Of a stretch of 64,000 nucleotides of DNA, positions 39,044 through 47,380 are shown in pieces. The notes beneath the pieces are model-generated. The model ran no database searches and was not told where the DNA came from. It saw only the letters and a program-made list of their open reading frames with translations. Source of the DNA: Taishania sp965247975 (GTDB lineage: Bacteria > Bacteroidota > Bacteroidia > Flavobacteriales_D > Crocinitomicaceae); assembly GCA_965247975.1 (NCBI GenBank), contig OZ252050.1:2232001-2296000 (forward strand), written 5' to 3'. Each line of letters starts with the position of its first letter. Position 1 is the first letter of the stretch. The translations under genes and the position numbers were made by a program.

Positions 39044-39591
39044 GATTTCCTAGATTCAATCAACATACTATTCTTTTCTATCGCCAGTTTCAATTCCTTT
39101 TTCGCATCAAAAAGCTGTGATTTTGATGTTCCCTCTGAAATTTGGAGCATTTCAGCAATTTCTTTGTGCGAATAACCTTCGATGAAATACAAATTAAAAA
39201 CTTGTTGTCGACCAGGACTCAATTGCTTAATAAGCGAATTAATCTCTTCAACATCAAGGTCTTCAATAAGGGATACATCCAACACTTCTACCTTTTCGAT
39301 TTCACGAACAGGATTTTGATACACTGCCGCATTTTTCTTGCGATGAACTGCAAGAGCTGTATTGACCGTAATTTTCTTTATCCAACCCTGAAAGCTCTTT
39401 GCTTGATCATATTGATCAAGATGATTGAAAATAGCGATAAAACTATCTTGAAGAACATCCTTTGCATCGTCGGAATCGCTGGTATAGCGCATAGCGACAG
39501 CATAGAGCCAACCACTGTATTTTTCGTACAGCAATTTAAATGCACTTTCCTCCCGCGAGAGGCATCTTTCAATAAGTTCTATGTCCGTCAA
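39040..39591 (-). CDS. ECF-type RNA polymerase sigma-70 factor
   Basis: 183 residues. Region 2 is EESAFKLLYEKYSGWLYAVA through DAKDVLQDSFIAIF and FQGWIKKITVNTAL; region 4 is LSPGRQQVFNLYFIEGYSHK and EIAEMLQISEGTSKSQLFDA. There is no region 3, as expected for ECF factors. The start is probably the TTG at 39591 (TDIELIERCLSREESAF follows); no ATG lies nearby. It directs RNA polymerase to an unknown regulon. Its activity is probably held in check by the downstream membrane protein, whose ATG overlaps this stop. Confidence 0.92.
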   Translation of the reverse strand: MTDIELIERCLSREESAFKLLYEKYSGWLYAVAMRYTSDSDDAKDVLQDSFIAIFNHLDQYDQAKSFQGWIKKITVNTALAVHRKKNAAVYQNPVREIEKVEVLDVSLIEDLDVEEINSLIKQLSPGRQQVFNLYFIEGYSHKEIAEMLQISEGTSKSQLFDAKKELKLAIEKNSMLIESRKS

Positions 39592-39660
39592 ACTTGTCGC
39601 ACTGGCGTTTAATATTTGATAGATGTAAGATAGTTGAAAAAGGTTGGGTCGCTATTAAAA

Positions 39661-39704
39661 TTTGAAGATTTGAATCCGATAGCTATCAGATTTGAAGATT
39701 TGAA
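39661..39704. repeat. Short direct repeat around a palindrome
   Basis: TTTGAAGATTTGAA occurs at 39661-39674 and again at 39691-39704, with the 10-bp palindrome GATAGCTATC between them. It looks like a dispersed intergenic repeat downstream of the AHSA1-type gene. Confidence 0.6.
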
Positions 39705-39802
39705 ATTTAGTTTCTGTGACGCCTTCGGCCATAAAGATTACTTGTTCAAAGCGACGATTCTCTTGGTTCTATATTGAAGGCTTAGAGGCTCAAAGGATGA
39801 AA

Positions 39803-40219
39803 CTAATTCTTTTCCACGTACGCTTTAAAATTATTCAAAATCATTTGCCAACCTTGTTGTTGAAGATCGATTGGATTTTCATTTTCAGCTTCAAAAATTA
39901 CCGTAACTTCCGTTGCTCCATTCGCTTCGTGCAAGGATACATTCACTTTTCGCCCATCTGTCATCGTATACGTTAATGTTTGAGGTGCTACGATTTCGTC
40001 ATAAATAGCTTCAAAATCGAAACCAAAACTTCCGTCTTTTGCTTCCATGCGTGCGATGTACTTCCCTCCGACTTTCAAATCATTTGAAGCTGAAGGACAA
40101 CACCAATCGTCACTGGCAAAATTCCAATGAATGATGTGTTCTGGGTTGGTGTAATATTTCCAAACTTTAGCAATTTCCGCCTTTACGGTTGCTTGAATTG
40201 TGATGTTTGTTGGATTCAT
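39803..40219 (-). CDS. SRPBCC/AHSA1-type protein
   Basis: 138 residues from the ATG at 40219 (MNPTNITIQATVKAEIAKVW); the frame is open upstream into the VOC gene but without family features there. It contains the AHSA1/SRPBCC features KVWKYYTNPEHIIHWNFASDDW, split here as KVWKYYTNPEHIIHW and DDWCCPSASND, then VGGKYIARMEAKDGSFGFDF, and ends GWQMILNNFKAYVE. Such small proteins are common in Bacteroidota next to VOC-family genes, as here; ligand unknown. Twelve bases separate it from the upstream VOC gene, so they are one operon. Confidence 0.85.
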   Translation of the reverse strand: MNPTNITIQATVKAEIAKVWKYYTNPEHIIHWNFASDDWCCPSASNDLKVGGKYIARMEAKDGSFGFDFEAIYDEIVAPQTLTYTMTDGRKVNVSLHEANGATEVTVIFEAENENPIDLQQQGWQMILNNFKAYVEKN

Positions 40220-40230
40220 CTCGTTTTTTT

Positions 40231-40638
40231 TTATTGTGTTATTTGATTGATATTGCTGTACATAATTTCCCACTGATGTCCGTCTAAATCTGCGAAACTG
40301 TCGTAATACATCCAGCCATGGTCCGCACTTTCGCGGTAACGTGTTGCTCCATTGGATAGTGCCAATTGAATAATTTCATCCACCATTTCACGGCTTTCAA
40401 CTTCCAAAGCGGTTATGACTTGCGTTGTAGAAGCGTCCGCAATGGATCGATTTGTGAATGTGCTGAACATTTCATGAGAAATGAGCATGGAATACATCGA
40501 ACCTTCATTCAAGACCAAACACAAGGCTTTGTCGTCTGAAAATTGCTCATTGAACGAAAAACCGAGTTTTGTCCAAAATTCTCTCGTTTTAGCGATGTCT
40601 TTGACGGGTAAATTGACGAAAATTGATTTTGTTTTCAT
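40231..40638 (-). CDS. VOC family protein (glyoxalase/dioxygenase-like)
   Basis: 135 residues starting KSIFVNLPVKDIAKTREFW, the N-terminal beta-alpha unit of VOC proteins, with the matching C-terminal unit GWMYYDSFADLDGHQWEIMY. The Glu of WEIMY is a usual metal ligand, but a complete ligand set is not evident, so enzymatic activity is uncertain. Members serve as glyoxalases, dioxygenases or drug-binding proteins. It is the first gene of a small operon with the AHSA1-type gene. Confidence 0.87.
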   Translation of the reverse strand: MKTKSIFVNLPVKDIAKTREFWTKLGFSFNEQFSDDKALCLVLNEGSMYSMLISHEMFSTFTNRSIADASTTQVITALEVESREMVDEIIQLALSNGATRYRESADHGWMYYDSFADLDGHQWEIMYSNINQITQ

Positions 40639-40719
40639 GGTTTTATTTTGGATAAATTTAATTTATTAATGGAATCATCCTATTGATTCATCTATTATTC
40701 AAAACTATATGAAAATCAA

Positions 40720-42525
40720 TTACCTTGTAACTGGCAACACTTCTTTAGCAGTTAAAATTAATAAATCAAAAAAGTCATTCTGATCAAATCTAACAGATTG
40801 GCCAACTTCTTTTTTAGATACATCAAAAAGATCAGGACTTTCTGATTCATATATTGCACCACTTTTGGCGACAATGTATCCATACGCTTCATCTTCAACT
40901 GCTTCAAAAGAATAAACAACTTCATTGAAATCGTATTCAATCGGTGCTTTTTTCTTCAATCTTGCTAATCCAACAATCATATCAGATGCAAATTCGTCAT
41001 ATCTGGTATCACTGCGTAAAGGTCTTGTTTTTAAATGCTTAAATTTGTTCATTACATCGTTAAGCAGAATTTCATTTAAAAAACTCAAAGCATAAAACAT
41101 AACGTGCTGTCTGAGCTCATAATAATTGTGACTATTCGCTTTAGCGTTGTTTTTGTCTTCTATAAATTTGTCGTAGGAAAGACTATTTGTTTTTACCAAA
41201 TCTCTTAAAGTCAGTAAATCATTTTCTATGAAAAGCTCAAAGAGAAACACTAAGGATGAATAATATTTATTCGAATGAAAGTGATTGTATGTGTGTGGTC
41301 TATTAAGTAGTTTGTTGACGAAATCAGTCATTGCTTTTTTATTATCATACTCAAACGGCTTTGTGCTAAAGAATTTATTAAAATACCCTTCAAAATGAAC
41401 ACTAGAGCCATAACGGTGTTCAAAAATCGAACGAATATTTTTAACATCACAAACAACAATTATTTTATCAAATCCAAACTTATTATGAGTTTCTTCATCT
41501 TCGGAATGCATATACGTGTCATAGTGTGCCGAAATAACATTTAGAATTCTAAAGATGTGATCCGGATCCATTCTATCTAGGTCCTCAATGATTAAAACCG
41601 TTTTCTTTGGGTTCGTTTCTTTCAATCGTGAAAGTAACTGTCGAATCATTTGAGTAATTAAATTATCCTCCAAAAGTGAACCTTCTTCTAAATAAAGTTG
41701 TGATATGAAATCCTCACTACTTTTCTTGTCATTTACTTCTTTAGATTTCTGATAATCCAAGACTGGTTTAATTAACTTATTAACCGCCGTTATCGTCTTT
41801 CCAATTAACTCAGTTTGCTTACTTAGCTTTGAAATTTGTTCAACAAATGAAATTACACTTTTGAAAGGATTTAAATAAATGTACTCTGAAACAGCTTCCC
41901 TTAATTTAATTCCTTCCGTATCAAAATCAATATCTTTTCCAAAAAGTTGAAAGAGAATATCAGCTTTAATGTACTTAAAAACATCTTCGTTGGATGCTAC
42001 TGAATAATTCACAGGAAAAACCTTAAAAACTTCGTATTTTTCTTTTCTTTTTTCAAAAAAATAATCTAAAAAGGTAGTTTTTCCATCACCAAAAGGTGCC
42101 GAAAATACTATTTTTGAATTGTCATAATTTTCTAGATGGGCTTCAAAATCAACTTCTGGTTTAATAACATTTAGTGTTTCGATCGCTTTTAACTGATAAT
42201 GAAGTGTTATTGTTTCTGTCAAATTTCTTGGAGCTCCAAAATGCCTAAACTTAAACGATTTGCCATTTTCTGTTGATAGCGATTGATCGACTGTATAAGT
42301 TAGTATTCCATCTTTGTTTTCACAAATTGATTCTTTCAGTTCAATTTCCGAACGATTACTATTTTCTTCAATCCACCAAAGTAATTTTCCTAATGAAGAC
42401 CGTGATGAATGGTGAATTTTGGGAACTGTAACTTTTATTATTCTTAACTCTTTTATCCCCGGTGGAATTGGAATAGTTGTTTCTTCTCCTTCGCGACTCA
42501 GTATTTTTTTTTTGCTCGTTTTCAT
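40720..42525 (-). CDS. KAP-like P-loop NTPase
   Basis: 601 residues. An N-terminal domain of about 120 residues is unrecognised. Walker A is APFGDGKTT (143-151), Walker B VLIIEDLDRMDPDHIFRIL (from about 310), and a further motif is IIVVCDVKNIRSIFEHRYG (about 355-373). The order and the EDLDR box fit the KAP family of STAND-related NTPases. Many KAP proteins carry membrane helices between the motifs; none are evident here, so it may be soluble. KAP NTPases occur in phage-defence loci and in signalling, but no other defence gene lies beside it. The dnaE2-like gene is upstream on the same strand, 86 bases away. Confidence 0.75.
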   Translation of the reverse strand: MKTSKKKILSREGEETTIPIPPGIKELRIIKVTVPKIHHSSRSSLGKLLWWIEENSNRSEIELKESICENKDGILTYTVDQSLSTENGKSFKFRHFGAPRNLTETITLHYQLKAIETLNVIKPEVDFEAHLENYDNSKIVFSAPFGDGKTTFLDYFFEKRKEKYEVFKVFPVNYSVASNEDVFKYIKADILFQLFGKDIDFDTEGIKLREAVSEYIYLNPFKSVISFVEQISKLSKQTELIGKTITAVNKLIKPVLDYQKSKEVNDKKSSEDFISQLYLEEGSLLEDNLITQMIRQLLSRLKETNPKKTVLIIEDLDRMDPDHIFRILNVISAHYDTYMHSEDEETHNKFGFDKIIVVCDVKNIRSIFEHRYGSSVHFEGYFNKFFSTKPFEYDNKKAMTDFVNKLLNRPHTYNHFHSNKYYSSLVFLFELFIENDLLTLRDLVKTNSLSYDKFIEDKNNAKANSHNYYELRQHVMFYALSFLNEILLNDVMNKFKHLKTRPLRSDTRYDEFASDMIVGLARLKKKAPIEYDFNEVVYSFEAVEDEAYGYIVAKSGAIYESESPDLFDVSKKEVGQSVRFDQNDFFDLLILTAKEVLPVTR

Positions 42526-42611
42526 TCAGTTAGTTGTTTTTATCAGTTCAAATTTATCAATAAATTTTCACTTAGTTTTTGCTATTTTTCTGAAATTTCA
42601 CTTCAATTGGT

Positions 42612-45563
42612 TTACACCCCCAACCCCAGCGAATACCTCGGATCTTCCAACATTCCCAACTTCTCTAAGTATTCAGCCTCTATAATAATGCAATCGTATT
42701 CCAAATTCACTTTTCCGAAAACAAGGTAAACTCCGCGACCGCGAAACTGAAATCGTCGGGCAATGTCTGGAAAGTGAACGCTGTCCAACCAATCACCTTC
42801 TTCGTCAATAAAAGTTCCGAAAAACATTTGTTCTCCTCGGTTTGTCATGGTTTTCTTCACGTGAATTAGGTAACCTTTAATCCACACTTTTTGACCCGCA
42901 AAACGATGCAAATCTTTGGCTTTGATGACTGTTCTTGCATCTTGATTTGCCAATAAAAATGGATCATACAGGCTGAAATCGAACAACTCGAGTTGGTCAA
43001 AAGCGTCTTCTTGCCAAATTTCGTGGAGCTCAGGAATCTCAAACGAAACGGGTTTTAGGCGAAACAACTCCGGAACCCATTCTTTTTTAGGTTGAATCTT
43101 TAGTTGAGCTTCCCACAACAAACTCCGCTTTCCTTTACCTGTAAAGCGAAAAGCGTTGGCACGAATGAGAATGTTCATTTGCTCGATGGAAATTGGAACA
43201 CGCTCCAAAAAGTCATCTATATCCAAAAAATCACCATCTAAATTTCGTTCTTTGACAATGCGCTTGGCCACTTTTCGCTCAAACGAAGCCAATAAATGAA
43301 ACCCAAGAAAAATGGTCGTTCCGTAAATACAGGTTGAAACAAAGCTTCGATTGATGCAACACGATTCAATCTGCCCACCAAGTCGTTTCGCTTCCAAGAC
43401 ATACAACTCGGTCGAGTAAAATCCACCATAATTGTTAATCGTCGCCACCATAAATTCCAACGGAAAATAGGCTTTGAGAAACAAACATTGGTAACTTTCA
43501 ACAGCATAAGAAGCTGAGTGACCTTTCGCAAAAGCATAGCCAGCAAAACTTTCGGTTTGTCGCCAAACTTCTGCTGTAAGTTCGGGATCATTTCCTTTCA
43601 CCAAAATACTTGTCTCAAAAAACTTCTCACGAACGGCATTAAATTCTTCGCGCGAACGAAATTTCCCCGACATTCCTCGGCGCATTTTATCCGCTTCATC
43701 GAGTGAAAGTCCGGCGAAATAATGCGCCACTTTGATCACATCTTCCTGATACACCATCACACCAAAAGTATCGGGCATCAAATCCAGAAGTGCTTCGTTG
43801 GCATCTTTGCGACGCTCTGGATTTCGGTAGCGCTTGATGTATTCCTGCATCATACCCGACTGCGCCACACCTGGACGAATCACGGAACTCGCGGCTACCA
43901 ATCCCAAATAATTATCGACCTGCAATTTTCGCAACAACATCCGCATAGCGGGCGATTCAACGTAAAAACAACCAATGGCATCGGCTTTGCGCAACATGTC
44001 TTTGATGCGTTCGTCTTCTTTGAATTTAGGAATGTCGTTAATGTCAATCGCTTCAATTTCAGGCTGATTCATCGCAATGATTTCCAGACTATCCTTGATT
44101 TTACTCAATCCGCGCTGACTGAGAATATCAAATTTATACCAACCCATATCTTCCGATGCATGCATGTCGAATTGTATGGTTGGATACCCTTTTGGCGGCA
44201 TAAACGTCGCTGTGAAATAATTGATTGGTCGTTGCGAAATAACGATTCCACAGGCGTGAATGCTCAAATGACTTGGAAAACCTCGAATGTAATCGCCGTA
44301 TTTCAAGACTAACGATGCCAATTGATTTTCATCTGCTTTTGCACCTGTCGGGCGAACAAGCTTATCAATTTCTTCCTTCGGTAAGCCAAATACCTTTCCT
44401 AATTCACGAATTACAGAGCGTTTTTTAAAGGTGTTGTAAGTCGCTACGAGCGCTACATGTTCAAAACGCTCAAAAATGTAACGCGTCACATCATCGCGAT
44501 CTGTCCACGAAAAATCGATGTCGAAATCTGGTGGACTGCTCCGAAAAGCATTGATGAATCGCTCAAAGTAAAGATCCAGTTCAATCGGGTCAACATTTGT
44601 GATTTTCAGCAAGTAAGCAATTACGCTATTTGCACCACTCCCTCGACCGACATAAAAATATCCTTTGGATTGGGCATAGCTCACAATATCCCAATTGATT
44701 AAGAAATAGGAAACGAAATTCATTTTTTTGATGGCTTTCAATTCCTTTTTTATGCGCTCTTTGATTGTTTCGTTCATAGTTGGATAACGGTAATCCAAAC
44801 CCTCTGAGCACAATTTTTTCAGAAGTTTATAATCTTTTTCGGCCGATCCTGTGTAGGTCTGCAGGTTTTCAGCACGCGTAGGCGAAAAATCAAAGAAGAT
44901 GGAAGATTGATTTAAAATCAGTTCCGTGTTTTTAATTACCTCTGGAAACTCAGAAAATTGTGCAATTAGCTCTGAAATCGGAATCATTTTTTGACCTTCA
45001 TCTCCTTGCTCGTCTGCAGGAAGTTTACTCAGTAAGCAATTCAGACTAATTGCACGCAACAAGCGATGCGCATTAAAATCCTTTTTGGTTCGAAACGTGA
45101 CCGTTTGGAGAATGACACATTTTTCTGTCGGAAAATTCGCGTAACTAACAAAAGGTAAATCACTTAATTTCAAGCCAATGTATTCATTCTCCTGAAGTGA
45201 ATATTCAGTGTTTTTACTGAAGGGATAAATCACGAATGCATCTTGAAATGCTGGCGCGCGATCGGGTACATCCTGATGTTCGTGTAAAAGCGAAGATAGA
45301 AATTGATTTATTTCAAGAAATCCTTGGTTGTTTTTAGCGATCGCAACAAACTGCTGGCGGGCTCCATTCCGAAAGTCAACCCCGACAATTGGTTTGATTG
45401 CTGATTTTTCTGCGAGCCGAACAAAATCAATGCATGAAGTTACCGAATTAATATCTGTCAAAACAAAGGAATCACAGCCATTTTGCTTCGCCAACTCAAG
45501 CAAAGACGAGATGTCCATCGTTCCATAACCGATACTGTAATATGTGTGGCAATTAAGATACAT
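42612..45563 (-). CDS. DnaE2-like (error-prone type) DNA polymerase III alpha subunit
   Basis: 983 residues, shorter than a replicative DnaE (about 1160 or more) and near the length of DnaE2/ImuC-type polymerases. Domains in order: PHP (1-70; HTYYSIGYG and VLTDINS, where the usual second His of ALTDH is missing), polymerase palm with PDFDIDFSW (about 346-354), fingers with GRGSGANSVIAYLL, a helix-hairpin-helix region, and a C-terminal OB fold (about 890-950; KVWIKGYLIHVKKTMTNRGE). It probably works with the Y-family polymerase DinB in damage-induced mutagenesis. The shared tandem operator upstream supports that. No imuB-like gene is in the window. Confidence 0.87.
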   Translation of the reverse strand: MYLNCHTYYSIGYGTMDISSLLELAKQNGCDSFVLTDINSVTSCIDFVRLAEKSAIKPIVGVDFRNGARQQFVAIAKNNQGFLEINQFLSSLLHEHQDVPDRAPAFQDAFVIYPFSKNTEYSLQENEYIGLKLSDLPFVSYANFPTEKCVILQTVTFRTKKDFNAHRLLRAISLNCLLSKLPADEQGDEGQKMIPISELIAQFSEFPEVIKNTELILNQSSIFFDFSPTRAENLQTYTGSAEKDYKLLKKLCSEGLDYRYPTMNETIKERIKKELKAIKKMNFVSYFLINWDIVSYAQSKGYFYVGRGSGANSVIAYLLKITNVDPIELDLYFERFINAFRSSPPDFDIDFSWTDRDDVTRYIFERFEHVALVATYNTFKKRSVIRELGKVFGLPKEEIDKLVRPTGAKADENQLASLVLKYGDYIRGFPSHLSIHACGIVISQRPINYFTATFMPPKGYPTIQFDMHASEDMGWYKFDILSQRGLSKIKDSLEIIAMNQPEIEAIDINDIPKFKEDERIKDMLRKADAIGCFYVESPAMRMLLRKLQVDNYLGLVAASSVIRPGVAQSGMMQEYIKRYRNPERRKDANEALLDLMPDTFGVMVYQEDVIKVAHYFAGLSLDEADKMRRGMSGKFRSREEFNAVREKFFETSILVKGNDPELTAEVWRQTESFAGYAFAKGHSASYAVESYQCLFLKAYFPLEFMVATINNYGGFYSTELYVLEAKRLGGQIESCCINRSFVSTCIYGTTIFLGFHLLASFERKVAKRIVKERNLDGDFLDIDDFLERVPISIEQMNILIRANAFRFTGKGKRSLLWEAQLKIQPKKEWVPELFRLKPVSFEIPELHEIWQEDAFDQLELFDFSLYDPFLLANQDARTVIKAKDLHRFAGQKVWIKGYLIHVKKTMTNRGEQMFFGTFIDEEGDWLDSVHFPDIARRFQFRGRGVYLVFGKVNLEYDCIIIEAEYLEKLGMLEDPRYSLGLGV

Positions 45564-45586
45564 TCATAGAATTTCTGCTATAAAAG

Positions 45587-45623
45587 TATTAAAATATAAT
45601 CAAAAATTGATTAAATAATAATC
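45587..45623. promoter_or_regulatory. Tandem operator upstream of the dnaE2-like gene
   Basis: TATTAAAATATAATC at 45587-45601 (one arm base off the consensus) and GATTAAATAATAATC at 45609-45623 (identical to the distal dinB copy). The spacer is 7 bases and centres are 22 bp apart, the same as at dinB. The proximal palindrome ends 24 bases before the ATG at 45563. It overlaps a minus-strand stretch TAATACTTTTA that may be the -7 region, which fits repression. Confidence 0.7.
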
Positions 45624-45689
45624 TAAATTGATCTTTAATTTAATTGAAAAGAACTAAATAAGCTGAATTTCAATGGGTTAAATAATACC

Positions 45690-46020
45690 AAAAGCTAATC
45701 TTGGGGGTAATATTACCAACGCGTTGGTAATTTTACCAATTTACCCAACTGAAAAAAAGCGATTTTAACATTAACAAAAACAACTACAACATACTGATTA
45801 AGAGAATAAAAAGAAATTTGAAAGCACCAAAAAGGTCTAAAACTCATAAATTTCCAACAACACAATCATTCATAAAAGCAGATCTTGGGGTAATATTACC
45901 AACGCGTTGGTAATTGACTTTGTCGCATCCTTCGGAAGTTTGCCAATTTACCCAGATGTCAAATTAAGCGATTTTGAATCAGATAAAAATGATCTCAACT
46001 TACTGATTAACAAAAGAAAA
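45690..46020. repeat. Diverged direct repeat carrying overlapping palindromes
   Basis: Two related blocks, about 45690-45800 and 45874-46020, each contain the same 25-base core at 45706-45730 and 45889-45913. The core consists of GGTAATATTACC (12-bp perfect palindrome) overlapping TTACCAACGCGTTGGTAA (18-bp perfect palindrome). The downstream halves share AAGCGATTTT and TACTGATTAA. The second block has an extra stretch of about 25 bases. Offset between cores is 183 bp. Confidence 0.8.
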
Positions 46021-46175
46021 GGAAGATTTTACTATAACCAGCTATCCGAAAAACTCAAAAAAAAACCAATCTAAACTAAAACAAAAATATTCAAAAATAA
46101 ACTCCCACTGTGAAACAGCAACAGCTTATCCAGAATCCGATGACTACCGATGACTAGCAGAACAGGAAATCTAAA

Positions 46176-47267
46176 TCACTTCAATTTCAAATCCTTATAA
46201 TCCGTTTGAATAATCTTTTTGAATTCAGCTTTGTTAAACGCTTTTGCATCAATTCCATCATACTCCTTAATCACGTTTCCATTCCAAAGATAAAATACAA
46301 CAGGGGTATTTCTATTTCCAACTGTCTTCCAAAACGTAGCAATATCAAGCAATTTATTCGTGTATTTTCTTCCTGCATGCGTAAAGAAATCTGGAATTAA
46401 CTCCGCTTCTTCATCCATAAATGCGATGTTGATCTCCGGGAAATCTTTCACTTGATTCCGCATTTTAGTCAATTCTTTCGCTGTTTCCTTACAGTGATCA
46501 CACCCTGGAGCAAAAAAACAAAGTACTTTTCGCCCTTTATCAATACCAGGGAAAATACTTGCATAACCTGAAGAAGCTTGTTTCGGCTCTTCTTTTTTAA
46601 CCACTTTAACGGTATCTACCTGACTTTTTACGACTGGAATAGAATCTTTTTTCGGAAGTTCAAGAATCAAATTACTAGAATCTTCGACAATCTCAACGGT
46701 TTCAACGGCTTCTGAATTCATTGTAGCTGGCGGCTTCATTCCAACCATAAAAACCAACATAATCAAACCAAAGGCTACAGATGCTAGCACCCAAAAATTA
46801 GACTTATCATTTTTAACGGAAGCCATTCTGTATAAAACAACCAAAATTCCCATCGCAATAAAATTCTTAATTACCGCCTGTAATGGTGTCATTGGCAACA
46901 AAGCACCGAAACAACCACAATTTCCTTGATTTCCGTTGGTCATGATATCATAAATCAAATGACCATTGAAGATAAGTAGAATAAAAAATGTCGCTGGCAA
47001 CACCAATTTCTTGTAAAAATGTGGCTGAAGCATTAAAATCCCCAACGAAAACTCTATCCCAATTAAGGTTCTTGAAAACCATGTTGCTAGTTCTTCGCTA
47101 AAACCTAGCGGCAACAACTGTTTTATTTCAAAAGTTGTTAAGGCAAAATAAGGCGATGGATAAAGCTTTGCAAGTGCAGAAACCAGAAACAAAAGCGCAA
47201 TTAAAATTCGTAAAAACCACTCAATACTGCGATAGCGATTCGTATTATTAGCTACATCAACTGTCAT
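46176..47267 (-). CDS. BT_3928-type membrane protein: DoxX/MauE-like domain plus thioredoxin-like domain
   Basis: 363 residues from the ATG at 47267. The N-terminal half has four or five membrane helices of the DoxX/MauE type with the cysteine pair GNCGCFG (Cys117, Cys119). A linker rich in Lys, Glu and Val follows, then a thioredoxin-like domain with FFAPGCDHCKE (CxxC at Cys256 and Cys259) and RNTPVVFYLWNG with the usual cis-Pro. The likely role is passing reducing power across the inner membrane to periplasmic disulfides, as MauE/DsbD-like proteins do. BT_3928-family proteins in Bacteroidota show this layout. The partner is not evident; the 47381 gene lies upstream. Confidence 0.83.
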   Translation of the reverse strand: MTVDVANNTNRYRSIEWFLRILIALLFLVSALAKLYPSPYFALTTFEIKQLLPLGFSEELATWFSRTLIGIEFSLGILMLQPHFYKKLVLPATFFILLIFNGHLIYDIMTNGNQGNCGCFGALLPMTPLQAVIKNFIAMGILVVLYRMASVKNDKSNFWVLASVAFGLIMLVFMVGMKPPATMNSEAVETVEIVEDSSNLILELPKKDSIPVVKSQVDTVKVVKKEEPKQASSGYASIFPGIDKGRKVLCFFAPGCDHCKETAKELTKMRNQVKDFPEINIAFMDEEAELIPDFFTHAGRKYTNKLLDIATFWKTVGNRNTPVVFYLWNGNVIKEYDGIDAKAFNKAEFKKIIQTDYKDLKLK

Positions 47268-47380
47268 ACTTTTTTTTGTTTCAAATTTAAACAATATTGT
47301 AGCTAAACAAAAAATCTTAACGATTTAGCAACAAATTAAAGTTATGACCTTTGAGAAAAATGATATTAATCAATTACAAT

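Larger units (their letters stand above)
45564..46175. other. 612-base intergenic region upstream of the dnaE2-like gene
   Basis: It holds the tandem operator (45587-45623) and a duplicated block with conspicuous palindromes (45690-46020). No intact gene was found. A short plus-strand frame from about 45889 to 46074 reads GNITNALVIDFVASFGSLPI and ends in a basic tail; it has no start codon and looks like a coding relic. Confidence 0.65.

Noticed and set aside
39142..39612. 156-codon plus-strand open frame
   Set aside because: Lies wholly antisense to the ECF sigma factor gene and has no recognisable features.
43722..44312. 196-codon plus-strand open frame
   Set aside because: Antisense to the catalytic part of the dnaE2-like gene; its translation is His-rich and without domain features, a shadow of the real gene.
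40231..45563. A phage-defence island around the KAP NTPase
   Set aside because: Neighbours are VOC, AHSA1-type and DNA polymerase genes; no restriction, toxin or other defence gene was seen.
45706..45913. Palindromic direct repeats as a CRISPR array
   Set aside because: Only two units, a long diverged spacing and no cas genes; they are a duplicated block.
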